DNA of 62,851 nt from Chthoniobacterales bacterium (GTDB taxonomy: Bacteria > Verrucomicrobiota > Verrucomicrobiia > Chthoniobacterales > JAATET01): NCBI GenBank assembly GCA_015655545.1, contig JAATET010000003.1:1-62851 (forward strand), in the 5' to 3' direction. The notes below the pieces were generated by a model. The model was not told the DNA's origin, did no database searches, and worked only from the letters and a program-made list of their open reading frames with translations. The translations under genes were made by a program, and so were the position numbers. Each line of letters opens with the position of its first letter. Position 1 is the first letter of the stretch. Positions 23,403 to 32,250 of the stretch are shown here, in pieces.

Positions 23403-25472
23403 TCAGAACGTGAAGCCGAAGCCGAACTGCCAGTTGCCGACGGGATCGCCGGACTGGCGATTGACGTTATAGCCGTAGTCGATGCGCACGGCGCCGAGCG
23501 GTGTGTAGAGGCGGAGGCCGGGGCCGGCGGCGACCTGGAGATCGGTCGGCTGGATGTCGCGGGCGTCGGACCAGAGATTGCCGGCGTCGGTGAAGGCGGC
23601 CACGTAGATGTTGTTATAGACGGGCCATTGGACTTCGAGATTAAAGAGGATCATCGCCAGGCCGCCGAGCGGATCTCCGCCGCGATCCTTGGGACCGAGG
23701 CCGTCGAGCTGGTAGCTGCGGACGGTGTTTGGCCCGCCGAGAAAGAAGCGCTCCTGCACGGGGACGCTGGTCGTGTCGCCGTAGGGGAGCAGGACGCCGA
23801 TGCGGTGATTGAAGATGAAAAAGGGAACGAACGGATGCTCGGTCGTAATTTCGCGCAGCGGGAGATAATACGTGAATTGCGCGGCGAGCCGAAGGAACGA
23901 AACGTTGCCGAGCAGCGCGGGGCTGGCGAGCTCGACTTCGTGGTTGAGGTAGAGGCCTTTCATCGGGCTCAGGATGTTGTTTCGCGTGTCGTAGGTTTGG
24001 CTGAAAGTGAGGCTGCCGAGGGTGTAATTCGGATCGGTGTCGTCCGGATCGTCGCCGAAGATGACGGCATCGGTGACGCTCTTGTAGCCGTATTGAAAAC
24101 GGTAGCCGGTGAGGTTCGTGGAGCTGAAATTTCGCGCGAGCGTGAGCGTGCCGCCGGCTTCGTTGGAGCGATAGGCGGGCTGCTCGCGGTGGGCGTAGGA
24201 AAGGCCGACCGTGCCTTCGAAATCCGTGCCGAAGAGCCACGGATTCGTGAGCGCGCTGGAGATGCCGTAGCTGCGCTGGGAGAGCGTGCCGTCGATCGAG
24301 AAGCGGTTGAGGGTGCCGAAAAAATTCCGGTCGATGTAGTGAATCTCGCCGAAGCCGCCGTCCCATTCGCTGTAGCCGATGCCGAACTGGATGCGCTTCG
24401 GCCGCGTTTCCTCGAGTTTCAGGACCAGATCGACTTTGCCATCCGCCCGCGGCACGCGCCGCACGTCCGCCTCGGCAAACGCGCCGCTGAACCACAGGCG
24501 CCGGGCGGCTTCATCGACTTTCGACGCGTCGTAAGGCGTGCCGGGCTTGATCGCGAAGCGGGCGAGGATGGCCGACGGACTCGTGGCGAGCGCGGGCGGC
24601 GGCGCGTCCGTGCCGGCTCGCGACGTGGAATTTTCGATGCGAATTTCGCCGATCGTGTAGGTGCGTTCGGCATTCACCTTGAAATCCACGGACACATTTC
24701 CGGTCGCGCGATCCAATGCGGCGGCGGTCTGCACATCGGCCTCGAGGTAGCCGTGGTTGCGCAGCCAATCCTGCACGCGGGTGCGCATGAGCGCCTCCTG
24801 GTTTCGCTGATAGGGCTCGTTGAGATATTCGTTCAACACGCCGCGCAGCGTGGTGTCGCTGACCGGCGCTCCGGTGAACACGACATCGCGGACGAAATAG
24901 CGCAGGCCTTGATAGATGCGGACGCGGAGATTCACCATGCCACCGACCGGAGCGGCCGGCTCGGAGACATCGGCCGTGGCCACGAGGTAGCCGTGCTGGG
25001 CGAGCGCGTTGACGACGGCCACGCGGCCCGCCTCGACCGCGCTGGCGACGTAGCGCATGCGGCCGAAGGGCAGCAGCGTGGCCTGGCGCACGGCGGCGCC
25101 GAAAATCTCGCGCAGCCGCACGACCGGAATCTCGGATTCCCCCTCGAACGAAACGCTTCCGATCAAATCCCGCCCGCCTTCATCGATTACAAAAAGCACG
25201 GAGGGCGGCGGCGTGGATTTGTAGGTGTAGGCGACGCTGGCCTCGCGAAATCCGCGCGAGAAATAAAACGTGCGCAGGAAATATGCGGCGTCGTCGGCGT
25301 CCGTGACCTCGAAATCGCCCTTGAGCGAGACGTAATAGCGATTTTGCAGGATGGCGAGCAGCTGCCCGGCAGGGAAGGAGTCGTTGCCCTGGAAATGAAT
25401 ATCGCCCGCGGGCGGGCGCGGCGGCCCCCAAAGCCCAAGTATCGCAACGGCGGTGAGGAACGCCGCGTGCAT
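23403..25472 (-). CDS. Omp85-family outer-membrane protein (TamA/BamA-like)
   Basis: A 689-residue protein: signal peptide, POTRA-like repeats (residues ~20-330; GDIHFQGNDSFPAGQLLAIL; YFVRDVVFTGAPVSDTTLRG; YTIGEIRIENSTSR) and a C-terminal beta-barrel ending WQFGFGFTF with terminal Phe. Barrel motifs include RFFLGGPNTVRSYQLDGLGP, the Omp85 substrate-loop region. It inserts or exports envelope proteins. Two bases separate it from the TamB-like gene upstream, so they form one operon in the order tamB-tamA. Confidence 0.88.
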   Translation of the reverse strand: MHAAFLTAVAILGLWGPPRPPAGDIHFQGNDSFPAGQLLAILQNRYYVSLKGDFEVTDADDAAYFLRTFYFSRGFREASVAYTYKSTPPPSVLFVIDEGGRDLIGSVSFEGESEIPVVRLREIFGAAVRQATLLPFGRMRYVASAVEAGRVAVVNALAQHGYLVATADVSEPAAPVGGMVNLRVRIYQGLRYFVRDVVFTGAPVSDTTLRGVLNEYLNEPYQRNQEALMRTRVQDWLRNHGYLEADVQTAAALDRATGNVSVDFKVNAERTYTIGEIRIENSTSRAGTDAPPPALATSPSAILARFAIKPGTPYDASKVDEAARRLWFSGAFAEADVRRVPRADGKVDLVLKLEETRPKRIQFGIGYSEWDGGFGEIHYIDRNFFGTLNRFSIDGTLSQRSYGISSALTNPWLFGTDFEGTVGLSYAHREQPAYRSNEAGGTLTLARNFSSTNLTGYRFQYGYKSVTDAVIFGDDPDDTDPNYTLGSLTFSQTYDTRNNILSPMKGLYLNHEVELASPALLGNVSFLRLAAQFTYYLPLREITTEHPFVPFFIFNHRIGVLLPYGDTTSVPVQERFFLGGPNTVRSYQLDGLGPKDRGGDPLGGLAMILFNLEVQWPVYNNIYVAAFTDAGNLWSDARDIQPTDLQVAAGPGLRLYTPLGAVRIDYGYNVNRQSGDPVGNWQFGFGFTF

Positions 25473-25474
25473 GG

Positions 25475-28400
25475 CTACCGGAGGCGGATCGTGTATTGGA
25501 CGCCGGCGTTGTAAAAGCCGTAGCCGTCGCGTCCGGTCGTGAGCGAGAAGTTGTCCGTGAGGCGCAGCTCGCTCAAGAGCGAGGAGGTGTGCGAGGTGTC
25601 CTTCGGCGGAACGACGCGCACGCTCAGGCGGTTGACGAAGTCATTGAGATCGAGGCCCATCGGCTCGAGCTGCCGGGCGATGCTGCGCAGCAGAATGATG
25701 CCGCCCTGGCCCGCGGCGGCTTCGCCGAGCCCGGCGCCGCTCATGCCCGCGGGCGTGAGGCCGGTGGTGAGCAGGAAGATGAGGTTTTCCTGCGAGAGCG
25801 GGGGATCGGAGCGGAGCGTGAGGTTCGACTCGTTGATGGGGCCGAAGGCGACCATCTGGATGTTGTAGCCGGAGACTTCGGTGGTGGCGCGCACGTCCAC
25901 GACGGGCATGAAGGGACTCTGCTGCGCGAAATAAATTTTCCCCTCGGGAATGATCAAGGTGCTGGCGGGAAGGTAGGCTTGCAGATTCTTGAGCGTCACC
26001 ACGCCGTCGAGGTAAGGCGCGCCGAGCGGGCCGCGCAGGGCGAGATCGGGGGAGATCTCGCCGGTGGCGAGATTGCCCATGAGCAGGAAGGGCATGCCGT
26101 TCTTGATCGTGACGTCGAGCTTCCAACGGCCCCAGGGATCGGGCACGAGGCCTGCGAAGACCGGGGGAACGAACATCGGCCCGCCGACGGGATTCGGCAC
26201 GAGCAGCGGCGTGACTTCGAGTTTCTTGAAAATGCGGCCGTCGACGAGCAGGACGCTGCCGCGGACGGATCCGGAGTCGCCGCGCCCATCGACGGCGAGA
26301 TCGAGATCGGCGCGCAGCCGCAGGCCGGGATCGCGCGCGAGGAGGACTTTCGAGCCTTTGAGCTGGAGGTGGATGGCGGGATTTTTCGGATCGGTGAGGT
26401 CCGCGCCGCCGGTGACTTCGAAGGGGCCTGCGCCTATTTCGCCGCGGAGGGACTCGAGCGTCACCCGGGACGTATCCATGAGCACATGGGCGCTGAGGGC
26501 GTTGATGCGAGGCAGGTCGGTGGAGAGCTCGATTTCGCCATCGGCGAGCGTGGCGTCGCCTTGAAACTTCGGAGCGTTCAACTGGCCGGCGACGCTCACG
26601 CTGCCGGCGAGCGTGCCCTGCAGCCGACGGGCCGCGGGCACGAAGGGGCGAAAAATTTCCAGGCTGGTGCGGGGGAAGGTCAGCTGCGCCTTGATCGGTG
26701 CGTCTTCGTGCACGAGACGCACGCCGCCGTCCTTGGTTTCCTCGTAGGCGAAAGGCATGCTCGCCTCGATGGTGAGCGGCTGGAACCCGCGCGTCTGCAC
26801 GGAGCCTTTCACGGACAGCCCGCCGTCGCCGGTGCCGAGAGCGATGTCGGCCGTGGTCTGCGGAACCGTGAAATTGTCGATCGTCGCCGAAAGCTCCCGG
26901 CCGGTGAGCTGACCGGCGAGCTTGAGCTGCGGGAGGGTGCCGGAAGCCCCGAGATTCAGGCGAAGCTGGCCTCGGAAGTTTGCCTTCTGTCCGGCCATTT
27001 CGATGAGGTCGGCCACCGGCAGATCGCCGGAGGTGAAATTCGCGTAGACCGGCTTGTCGGTCGACATTGCCTGGGCGAGCGTTTTGCCGGAACTCAGCAA
27101 GAAAAGATCCAGCGGGACGAAGCCTTCGCCGTTGAGCAGGCCGAGCTTGGCGCGCTTGAGCGAGAGACCGGTGATGTTGACGCCGCTCGAGGAGATGGTG
27201 AGCTGGGAGTTGAGCTGGAGCGTGCCGTGGGTGAGGCGCACGGTTTTGAAATAAATATTCTGCGGCGAGTAGGTGCCGATGAACTCCCCGGTAAGGCCGG
27301 TGGGCGTGACGCTGGTCATCACGTCCTCGAGCTTCATGGTGAAGGCGCCGGAGTGCGCGCCGACCGCGCCGTCGCCCTGCCAATCGAGCGTCGCAGCGCC
27401 GGCGAAGACATTTTCCGCCACCGTCGCGCCGCCGAACGGCGTGTAAATGCCGAGATCGTCGATGCGGCCTTTCACCTCGCCGGCGTAGCGATGCGGCTCG
27501 CGAATGCCGATGGAGCCATGGGCTTCGAGCCGGTCATTGCCCGCCCACACCTCCGCGTAGGGGACTTGCAGCTCGTCGTTCCGCGCGACGATGGAGACCC
27601 GCGCCGACGCGGGCGGCAGGGATTCGTAACGAATGCGGCTTGCCTCGCCGTTGAGATAGCCGCGGAGCTGCCCGTCGTCGCCTTGCAGCGCGCCGTGCAG
27701 ATAAAGCTGCCCGCCGATTTTTTCGAAGGTCGGTCCGGCCAGTGCGGCCAGCGCGCTGAGGTCACGCACGTCGGCGGAAAGATTCCCGACGTAATGCGCG
27801 CGGGGCAGATCCTCGAGCCGCTCGGGCACGGCGAGCTCGCCGCTGGCGGAGATGCGATTGTCGGCCTGGGTAAGGTCGAAGCTCGTGACGTAGAGCCGGC
27901 GACCGATGTAGTTCACGCCCGCGACGAGCGACTGCCAGCCGCGTTCGTTCCAGCGGAAATTATCGGCGGAAATGCGAAGGGAAATTTCGTTGTCGAGGGG
28001 GTGGTCGGGATTGCCGCGAAAGGTGAAGCGCGCGTCGCGGATGATGCCGTCGGCCTTTGCAGGCAGCGCGATCAAATCCGGAATCGGCTTCACCGGCAGG
28101 TTCACGATGGATAACGCCGCGTCGAGCCGCAGCTGATGATCCTCCTCGCCGAAGACGATATTGCCGCGCAGCGTGCCGCCGTAGGCACCGACGTCCCAAT
28201 CGAGCGAGACGCCGCCGATGTTTACGAAATTCGCCACGAAGTCGCGCAGGACGATTTCATCGCGCAAACCGAGATCGGAAAGATACAGCGCGCCGTCCTT
28301 CCATGCCGTGACCGCGCTGCCGTTCAAGATTTCCTGCCGGATGGAGCCCGCTTCGATCAGCACGGATTTTACCGTCAGGCGCCCGCTCGTATTTTCGTCG

Positions 28401-28951
28401 AAATCACCGTTCAACCCCGTCACCGCGTAGGATTGATCGTCCGCGAGGAAGACGGCGCCGCTGGAAACAATGCGCAAGCGCTGCGGTAAAAAGCGCAGGA
28501 CGATCGCCGAGACCTGCTCCTGCTGGGCGCGGGTGAAAGAGGGCATGGGCTGCGGAATGAGCGCGGCGCGGCGGAAGTCGAAGGTGCCGGAAAGTCCCTC
28601 GAGCCTCAGATAGCTGAGAACGCGGCCGTCGCCGAACAGGATTTGCCAGAGCGAATTTGTGCCGAGGGCGATGAGCCTGGCGCCGGCGTCGGTGCGGGAT
28701 GCTCTGGGATTCGTTACGCGAAAGCGGACATCGTGAAACTCGATCGGATGGAATAAATGCAGCCGCATGGAGCCAATCTCAAGCTGGAGACCGAGGCGCG
28801 GACCGAAATAACCGATCGCCTTGCGCGCTCCCCAGGTCAGCGCGGGCTCATGGGCGAACCAAAACGCGACCAGCAGCGCGACGAGCAGCCACGGCCAGAT
28901 CCGACGTCGGCGGCGGGCAGGCGGGGCGGTTTCTACAGGAGCGGTTTCCAC
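25475..28951 (-). CDS. TamB-like translocation/assembly protein (DUF490, AsmA superfamily)
   Basis: A 1158-residue protein with an N-terminal signal-anchor (RRIWPWLLVALLVAFWFAH) and a very long repetitive beta region typical of lipid-bridge proteins (TamB, AsmA, YhdP). The C-terminal TamB domain shows FLLTTGLTPAGMSG and YNAGVQYTIRLR, ending the chain. Such proteins span the periplasm and carry phospholipid or assist Omp85 partners. Encoded directly upstream of the Omp85 gene. Confidence 0.88.
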   Translation of the reverse strand: METAPVETAPPARRRRRIWPWLLVALLVAFWFAHEPALTWGARKAIGYFGPRLGLQLEIGSMRLHLFHPIEFHDVRFRVTNPRASRTDAGARLIALGTNSLWQILFGDGRVLSYLRLEGLSGTFDFRRAALIPQPMPSFTRAQQEQVSAIVLRFLPQRLRIVSSGAVFLADDQSYAVTGLNGDFDENTSGRLTVKSVLIEAGSIRQEILNGSAVTAWKDGALYLSDLGLRDEIVLRDFVANFVNIGGVSLDWDVGAYGGTLRGNIVFGEEDHQLRLDAALSIVNLPVKPIPDLIALPAKADGIIRDARFTFRGNPDHPLDNEISLRISADNFRWNERGWQSLVAGVNYIGRRLYVTSFDLTQADNRISASGELAVPERLEDLPRAHYVGNLSADVRDLSALAALAGPTFEKIGGQLYLHGALQGDDGQLRGYLNGEASRIRYESLPPASARVSIVARNDELQVPYAEVWAGNDRLEAHGSIGIREPHRYAGEVKGRIDDLGIYTPFGGATVAENVFAGAATLDWQGDGAVGAHSGAFTMKLEDVMTSVTPTGLTGEFIGTYSPQNIYFKTVRLTHGTLQLNSQLTISSSGVNITGLSLKRAKLGLLNGEGFVPLDLFLLSSGKTLAQAMSTDKPVYANFTSGDLPVADLIEMAGQKANFRGQLRLNLGASGTLPQLKLAGQLTGRELSATIDNFTVPQTTADIALGTGDGGLSVKGSVQTRGFQPLTIEASMPFAYEETKDGGVRLVHEDAPIKAQLTFPRTSLEIFRPFVPAARRLQGTLAGSVSVAGQLNAPKFQGDATLADGEIELSTDLPRINALSAHVLMDTSRVTLESLRGEIGAGPFEVTGGADLTDPKNPAIHLQLKGSKVLLARDPGLRLRADLDLAVDGRGDSGSVRGSVLLVDGRIFKKLEVTPLLVPNPVGGPMFVPPVFAGLVPDPWGRWKLDVTIKNGMPFLLMGNLATGEISPDLALRGPLGAPYLDGVVTLKNLQAYLPASTLIIPEGKIYFAQQSPFMPVVDVRATTEVSGYNIQMVAFGPINESNLTLRSDPPLSQENLIFLLTTGLTPAGMSGAGLGEAAAGQGGIILLRSIARQLEPMGLDLNDFVNRLSVRVVPPKDTSHTSSLLSELRLTDNFSLTTGRDGYGFYNAGVQYTIRLR

Positions 28952-29012
28952 GGTCGATCAGGCGAGGCGGGCGGGCTTCCACAGAATTAAACCCGGGAAG
29001 GTGCGATCCGTG

Positions 29013-29055
29013 CAAAAAAATACAGGCCGCCGCAACCGAATGGTGCGACGGCCTG
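29013..29055 (-). terminator. Rho-independent terminator after the NUDIX gene
   Basis: Read leftward: CAGGCCGTCGCA and TGCGGCGGCCTG pair around a 9-base loop, then TATTTTTTTG. It lies ~115 bp past the NUDIX stop and ~60 bp before the tamB start, ending the DoxX-NUDIX transcript. Confidence 0.85.
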
Positions 29056-29168
29056 TTGTTCCCCCCAGAACAATCTTTCGATGGGAAGAAGTTACCAAAC
29101 TCCGATTCCCGCGCAAGGAATTTTTCACTTTTTTTTGATAACTTTTCAACATGCTACCCATCAACAAT

Positions 29169-29696
29169 TTAAATAGCGTCGCAGTCGGGCGTCCTTCCGC
29201 GTTCCAGCCACTCGATGCGACGGGAAAGCATGGTGTCGCCGTCGAAATCGAAATAGCCGCGGAAATTGCGTCCTTCGAGCACGCCCGGCAGCCAATGAAT
29301 ATCATCCGCCCACATTTCATGAAAGGGAATTGCATTTAGCGGCGTCCACAGCGGTGCGGCCTCGTCGGTTTCCACGGCATTCCCCTCGCAGCCTCGCGCC
29401 GTGAAGACCGCACACTGCAAGCCGTAGCCATCGACGAACTGGAAATACAATTCGCCCCGCCATTCCGGATCGAGCGGCGTGACGCCGAGTTCCTCCTGCG
29501 TCTCGCGGATCGCGCATTGCCGTGGCGTCTCGCCGGGATCGATCCGGCCGCCCGGGCCATTCACTTTCCCGGCGCCGAGACCGCGCTTTTTCCGGATCAG
29601 CAAAATCTCGTTTTCACGCACCACGAAGCACAACGTCGCGCGCTCCGTGGGCTGCCATTCCGCCCAATTCCTTTCCGCACCCGACGGACCGCTCAT
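29169..29696 (-). CDS. NUDIX hydrolase (8-oxo-dGTP diphosphatase-like)
   Basis: A 175-residue protein with a full Nudix box, GRIDPGETPRQCAIRETQEE plus LGV. The surrounding sequence (RKKRGLGAGKVNGPGG and HEMWADDIHWLPGVLEGR) resembles the MTH1/MutT branch that cleans oxidised purine nucleotides. It is preceded by the DoxX gene (4-bp gap) and followed by a strong terminator. Confidence 0.85.
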   Translation of the reverse strand: MSGPSGAERNWAEWQPTERATLCFVVRENEILLIRKKRGLGAGKVNGPGGRIDPGETPRQCAIRETQEELGVTPLDPEWRGELYFQFVDGYGLQCAVFTARGCEGNAVETDEAAPLWTPLNAIPFHEMWADDIHWLPGVLEGRNFRGYFDFDGDTMLSRRIEWLERGRTPDCDAI

Positions 29697-29700
29697 CGCA

Positions 29701-30156
29701 TCAATATCCGCCGAGCCCCGGCAGGAGCTGGCCGCTGATCGCGCGGTCCACGGATAAACGTCCGCCGCCGAGGAAAAATAGCGCGATCGCGATCATCAGC
29801 AGCGAAAAGGGAAATTCGCTCGAGGCGATGCCTTGCGGGGCATGCACGTAATGCAGGGCACCGGTCATCACGACCATCACGCCCAGGGCCGCCAAGCGCG
29901 TGAGGAACCCGAAAAACATCGTGATCGCGACCAGAATCTCGACGAGCATCACGGTCACCGTCACGCCGACCGGAAAGCCCATGCCGCTTTCCCCGCTCCA
30001 TTTCAAGAGCGTCGCCGACCAGCCGTCTCCGCCGAACAAGCCAAAGGCTTTTTGGCCGCCGTGGTAAACGAAGACCGCCGCGAGCAACATTCGCAAAATA
30101 AATGGGCCAAAGCTCTTCGGCGTCGCGAAGAAGGCGTAAACGGGATTGCTCGACAC
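29701..30156 (-). CDS. DoxX-family membrane protein
   Basis: A 151-residue inner-membrane protein with four hydrophobic helices; FILRMLLAAVFVYHGGQKAF near the N-terminus and TRLAALGVMVVMTGALHYVH are the DoxX signature. Family members are linked to redox balance. The pairing with a NUDIX oxidised-nucleotide hydrolase supports an oxidative-stress theme, but this is inference. Confidence 0.88.
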   Translation of the reverse strand: MSSNPVYAFFATPKSFGPFILRMLLAAVFVYHGGQKAFGLFGGDGWSATLLKWSGESGMGFPVGVTVTVMLVEILVAITMFFGFLTRLAALGVMVVMTGALHYVHAPQGIASSEFPFSLLMIAIALFFLGGGRLSVDRAISGQLLPGLGGY

Positions 30157-30374
30157 GGCGCTGCGTATAACAGCAGGGATTTTCGCGGGAAAGCATTATT
30201 GCCATATTTTTCCCAATTCACCCCACCTGCTCAGGAGTGCTCTTACCTCATAAACACAGCCTCTGCGGGCGATTGAATGTTTCCCCATTCGGCCGCATTT
30301 CATCCCATTTTGACTCGTGCGGTTGAAAAAACGATTGAAAATTCACGCACGGCAATTCACCCGACCAAGTCAGT
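30157..30374. other. Non-coding stretch at the left edge of the restriction island
   Basis: About 220 bp with no convincing gene. No repeats or strong hairpins stand out. Base composition begins to drop here relative to the DNA on the left. Confidence 0.4.
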
Positions 30375-30536
30375 CTAGGATTTGGCGTTTTCCATCTTCT
30401 TCGCCTGCCGCTCTGCCTCCGCCATAGCCGCCTCAAGGCCATAATCTGGAATGGCAATGACGATGCTTTCCGCCCCTCTATGGCATTCAACCCGCCAATC
30501 ATCGCCCACAGGCACAGCTGAAACGCTCCATCCCAT
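30375..30536 (-). CDS. Small hypothetical protein, possibly truncated at its 5' end
   Basis: From ATG 30536 the frame encodes 53 residues: MGWSVSAVPVGDDWRVECHR, then ESIVIAIPDYGLEAAMAEAE and a Lys/Ala tail. The same frame is open, with similar composition, ~70 bp further upstream but has no start codon there, which suggests the 5' end was lost when the neighbouring island inserted. No known family. Confidence 0.35.
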   Translation of the reverse strand: MGWSVSAVPVGDDWRVECHRGAESIVIAIPDYGLEAAMAEAERQAKKMENAKS

Positions 30537-30598
30537 TTCCGAGGGCCGCTCGCATAAAGCCTTGACCGAGTGGTCAGCAAGAATTACCCCGAACGAAC

Positions 30599-31798
30599 GT
30601 GTTGCGATTCTTTACGCACCCTGACGCAGACCTTCGACTGGGTGACGCTCTTATCGAAGAAATGAAGCTTTCCAAATGGAAACAATTCAAGGCGGCGGTA
30701 GCATTTCTGAAACTTTCGGGGATGGAATACATCTCAGGGTCGTTGAAAAGTTTTTCTGAGAATAACCACACCTCGATCACGGTGGGCGTTGCTCATCAAG
30801 GCACCAGCAAGGAAGGACTGGAGTTGCTTCTAGCGTCACTTGGCAAGGAAGGTGAAGCCTTCGTATTTCATAACAATGTTCCATCGACTTTTCATCCAAA
30901 GGTTTTTGCATTCGCGAACCCCGCTGAAATGAAAATCTTCCTAGGGTCGGGGAATCTCACAAAAGGTGGCCTGTATACAAACTACGAGGCATTCTTCGAA
31001 GCCACTGAAGCTACCTCCTCCCCTCTTTCACTGTCAGTGGAAAATGCTTTCAGCCAATGGACGGACGAAACGACTAGTTTGGTAAGGCCGCTTTCGGCGG
31101 AACTTATCTCTCAGTTGGTTGCAGAGGGGCTTATTCTAGGCGAAAGAGAATTGCAGGCTCGACTACAGGCGTCTTCTTCAACCGCAGAGACCACGGGCAA
31201 GCAGAAAGGCGAAAGACTTTTTGGAAGCAAAGCCGTCAAACAAGCTCCGCCTCGCACGCAATCAGTAAAAAAAGTTCCGCGTGACCTTGATAAGACTCGC
31301 ACAAGAACGGTCGAAGACTTAACTCCGAAAATACCTCCAGATGGCTCCCATCTAGGCTTTGTAATGTTACTACAAAAGACAGATGTTGGAACGGGGCAAA
31401 CTACTTCGGGAAGTTCGCGACGCTCACCCGAAATCTTCATCCCGTTAGCTGCAAGAAATTACGATTCGGTTTTCTGGGGCTGGCCTAATCTGTTTACTCC
31501 TGATGCGGCAAAGGCAGGAAAAATGGATCGATACGGTGTCAGAATGCGCCTCGGGACGAGCATTATTTTAGTAAACATGATGACGTGGCCCGATAAGTCC
31601 GATTTTCGGCTTCGTAGCGAAGCATTACGCAGTGCTGGAAATGTTGGAGACGTACTGCGGATTGAAAGAATATCAGACGCAATCGGGCATTCATATTATG
31701 CTGAAATTGTCCCCGCAGGCACCTCGGACTATCCGAGATATAGAGGGCTTTGCATCCATCCCGTGAGGAATTCTCAGAAAAGATGGGGATACTATTAA
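30599..31798 (+). CDS. BfiI/NgoFVII-type restriction endonuclease (phospholipase D fold)
   Basis: A 399-residue protein. The N-terminal nuclease domain has FHPKVFAFANPAEMK and GSGNLTKGGLYTNYEAFFE: His99, Lys101, Ser117, Asn119 and Glu130. Spacings His-Lys-Asn-Glu of 2, 18 and 11 equal those I recall for BfiI (H105, K107, N125, E136), a metal-independent Type IIS enzyme. A disordered linker (~185-240) leads to a C-terminal domain (EIFIPLAARNYDSVFWGWPN) resembling the B3-like DNA-recognition domain. Two methyltransferases face it on the other strand. Confidence 0.82.
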   Translation: MLRFFTHPDADLRLGDALIEEMKLSKWKQFKAAVAFLKLSGMEYISGSLKSFSENNHTSITVGVAHQGTSKEGLELLLASLGKEGEAFVFHNNVPSTFHPKVFAFANPAEMKIFLGSGNLTKGGLYTNYEAFFEATEATSSPLSLSVENAFSQWTDETTSLVRPLSAELISQLVAEGLILGERELQARLQASSSTAETTGKQKGERLFGSKAVKQAPPRTQSVKKVPRDLDKTRTRTVEDLTPKIPPDGSHLGFVMLLQKTDVGTGQTTSGSSRRSPEIFIPLAARNYDSVFWGWPNLFTPDAAKAGKMDRYGVRMRLGTSIILVNMMTWPDKSDFRLRSEALRSAGNVGDVLRIERISDAIGHSYYAEIVPAGTSDYPRYRGLCIHPVRNSQKRWGYY

Positions 31799-31962
31799 TT
31801 TTTATCCTCTTGCAGGATAATATCGAACTGCGACTTATCAATTTTCAGGATACCTCCCTGAAGACGACCTCCCCATCGCTCAGAGGACCCTTCTTGCACA
31901 AAAACCTAGGCTTTTCAAAAGAGGCCATATTAAGATCGGCTTTCGGAACGTTTTAATTTCTT

Positions 31963-32172
31963 TTAGAGGCAATACCTTGTTCCATTGTCGTTCATCAATG
32001 ATGAGTTTTTGCTCTCTCGGAGAATCCGCCACTGTCGCAGACGCGACAACGATTGAGCATTTCTCAATGCCCCGCTAGGTATATCAATACTCGGCAACCC
32101 TCTGTTAGCTGCGGAGACATAGTCTTTGAAGTCCGGCCCCAAAAAAGTTTCTTCTTTAGACACAACTGGCAA
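31963..32172 (-). CDS. Small hypothetical ORF in the restriction island
   Basis: A 69-residue frame from TTG 32172, open further upstream without a better start. It contains RGLPSIDIPSGALRNAQSLS and ends SLMNDNGTRYCL. It follows the methyltransferase by ~80 bp on the same strand. No recognised motif; it may be a controller-protein remnant or chance. Confidence 0.3.
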   Translation of the reverse strand: MPVVSKEETFLGPDFKDYVSAANRGLPSIDIPSGALRNAQSLSRLRQWRILRESKNSSLMNDNGTRYCL

Positions 32173-32250
32173 CCTCCATTGCGGAAGGCTTAAATTTGAG
32201 CGCGCGGTGAATATCAGCCGCTACAAGGATATAATATTGTAGTTCGCTAT

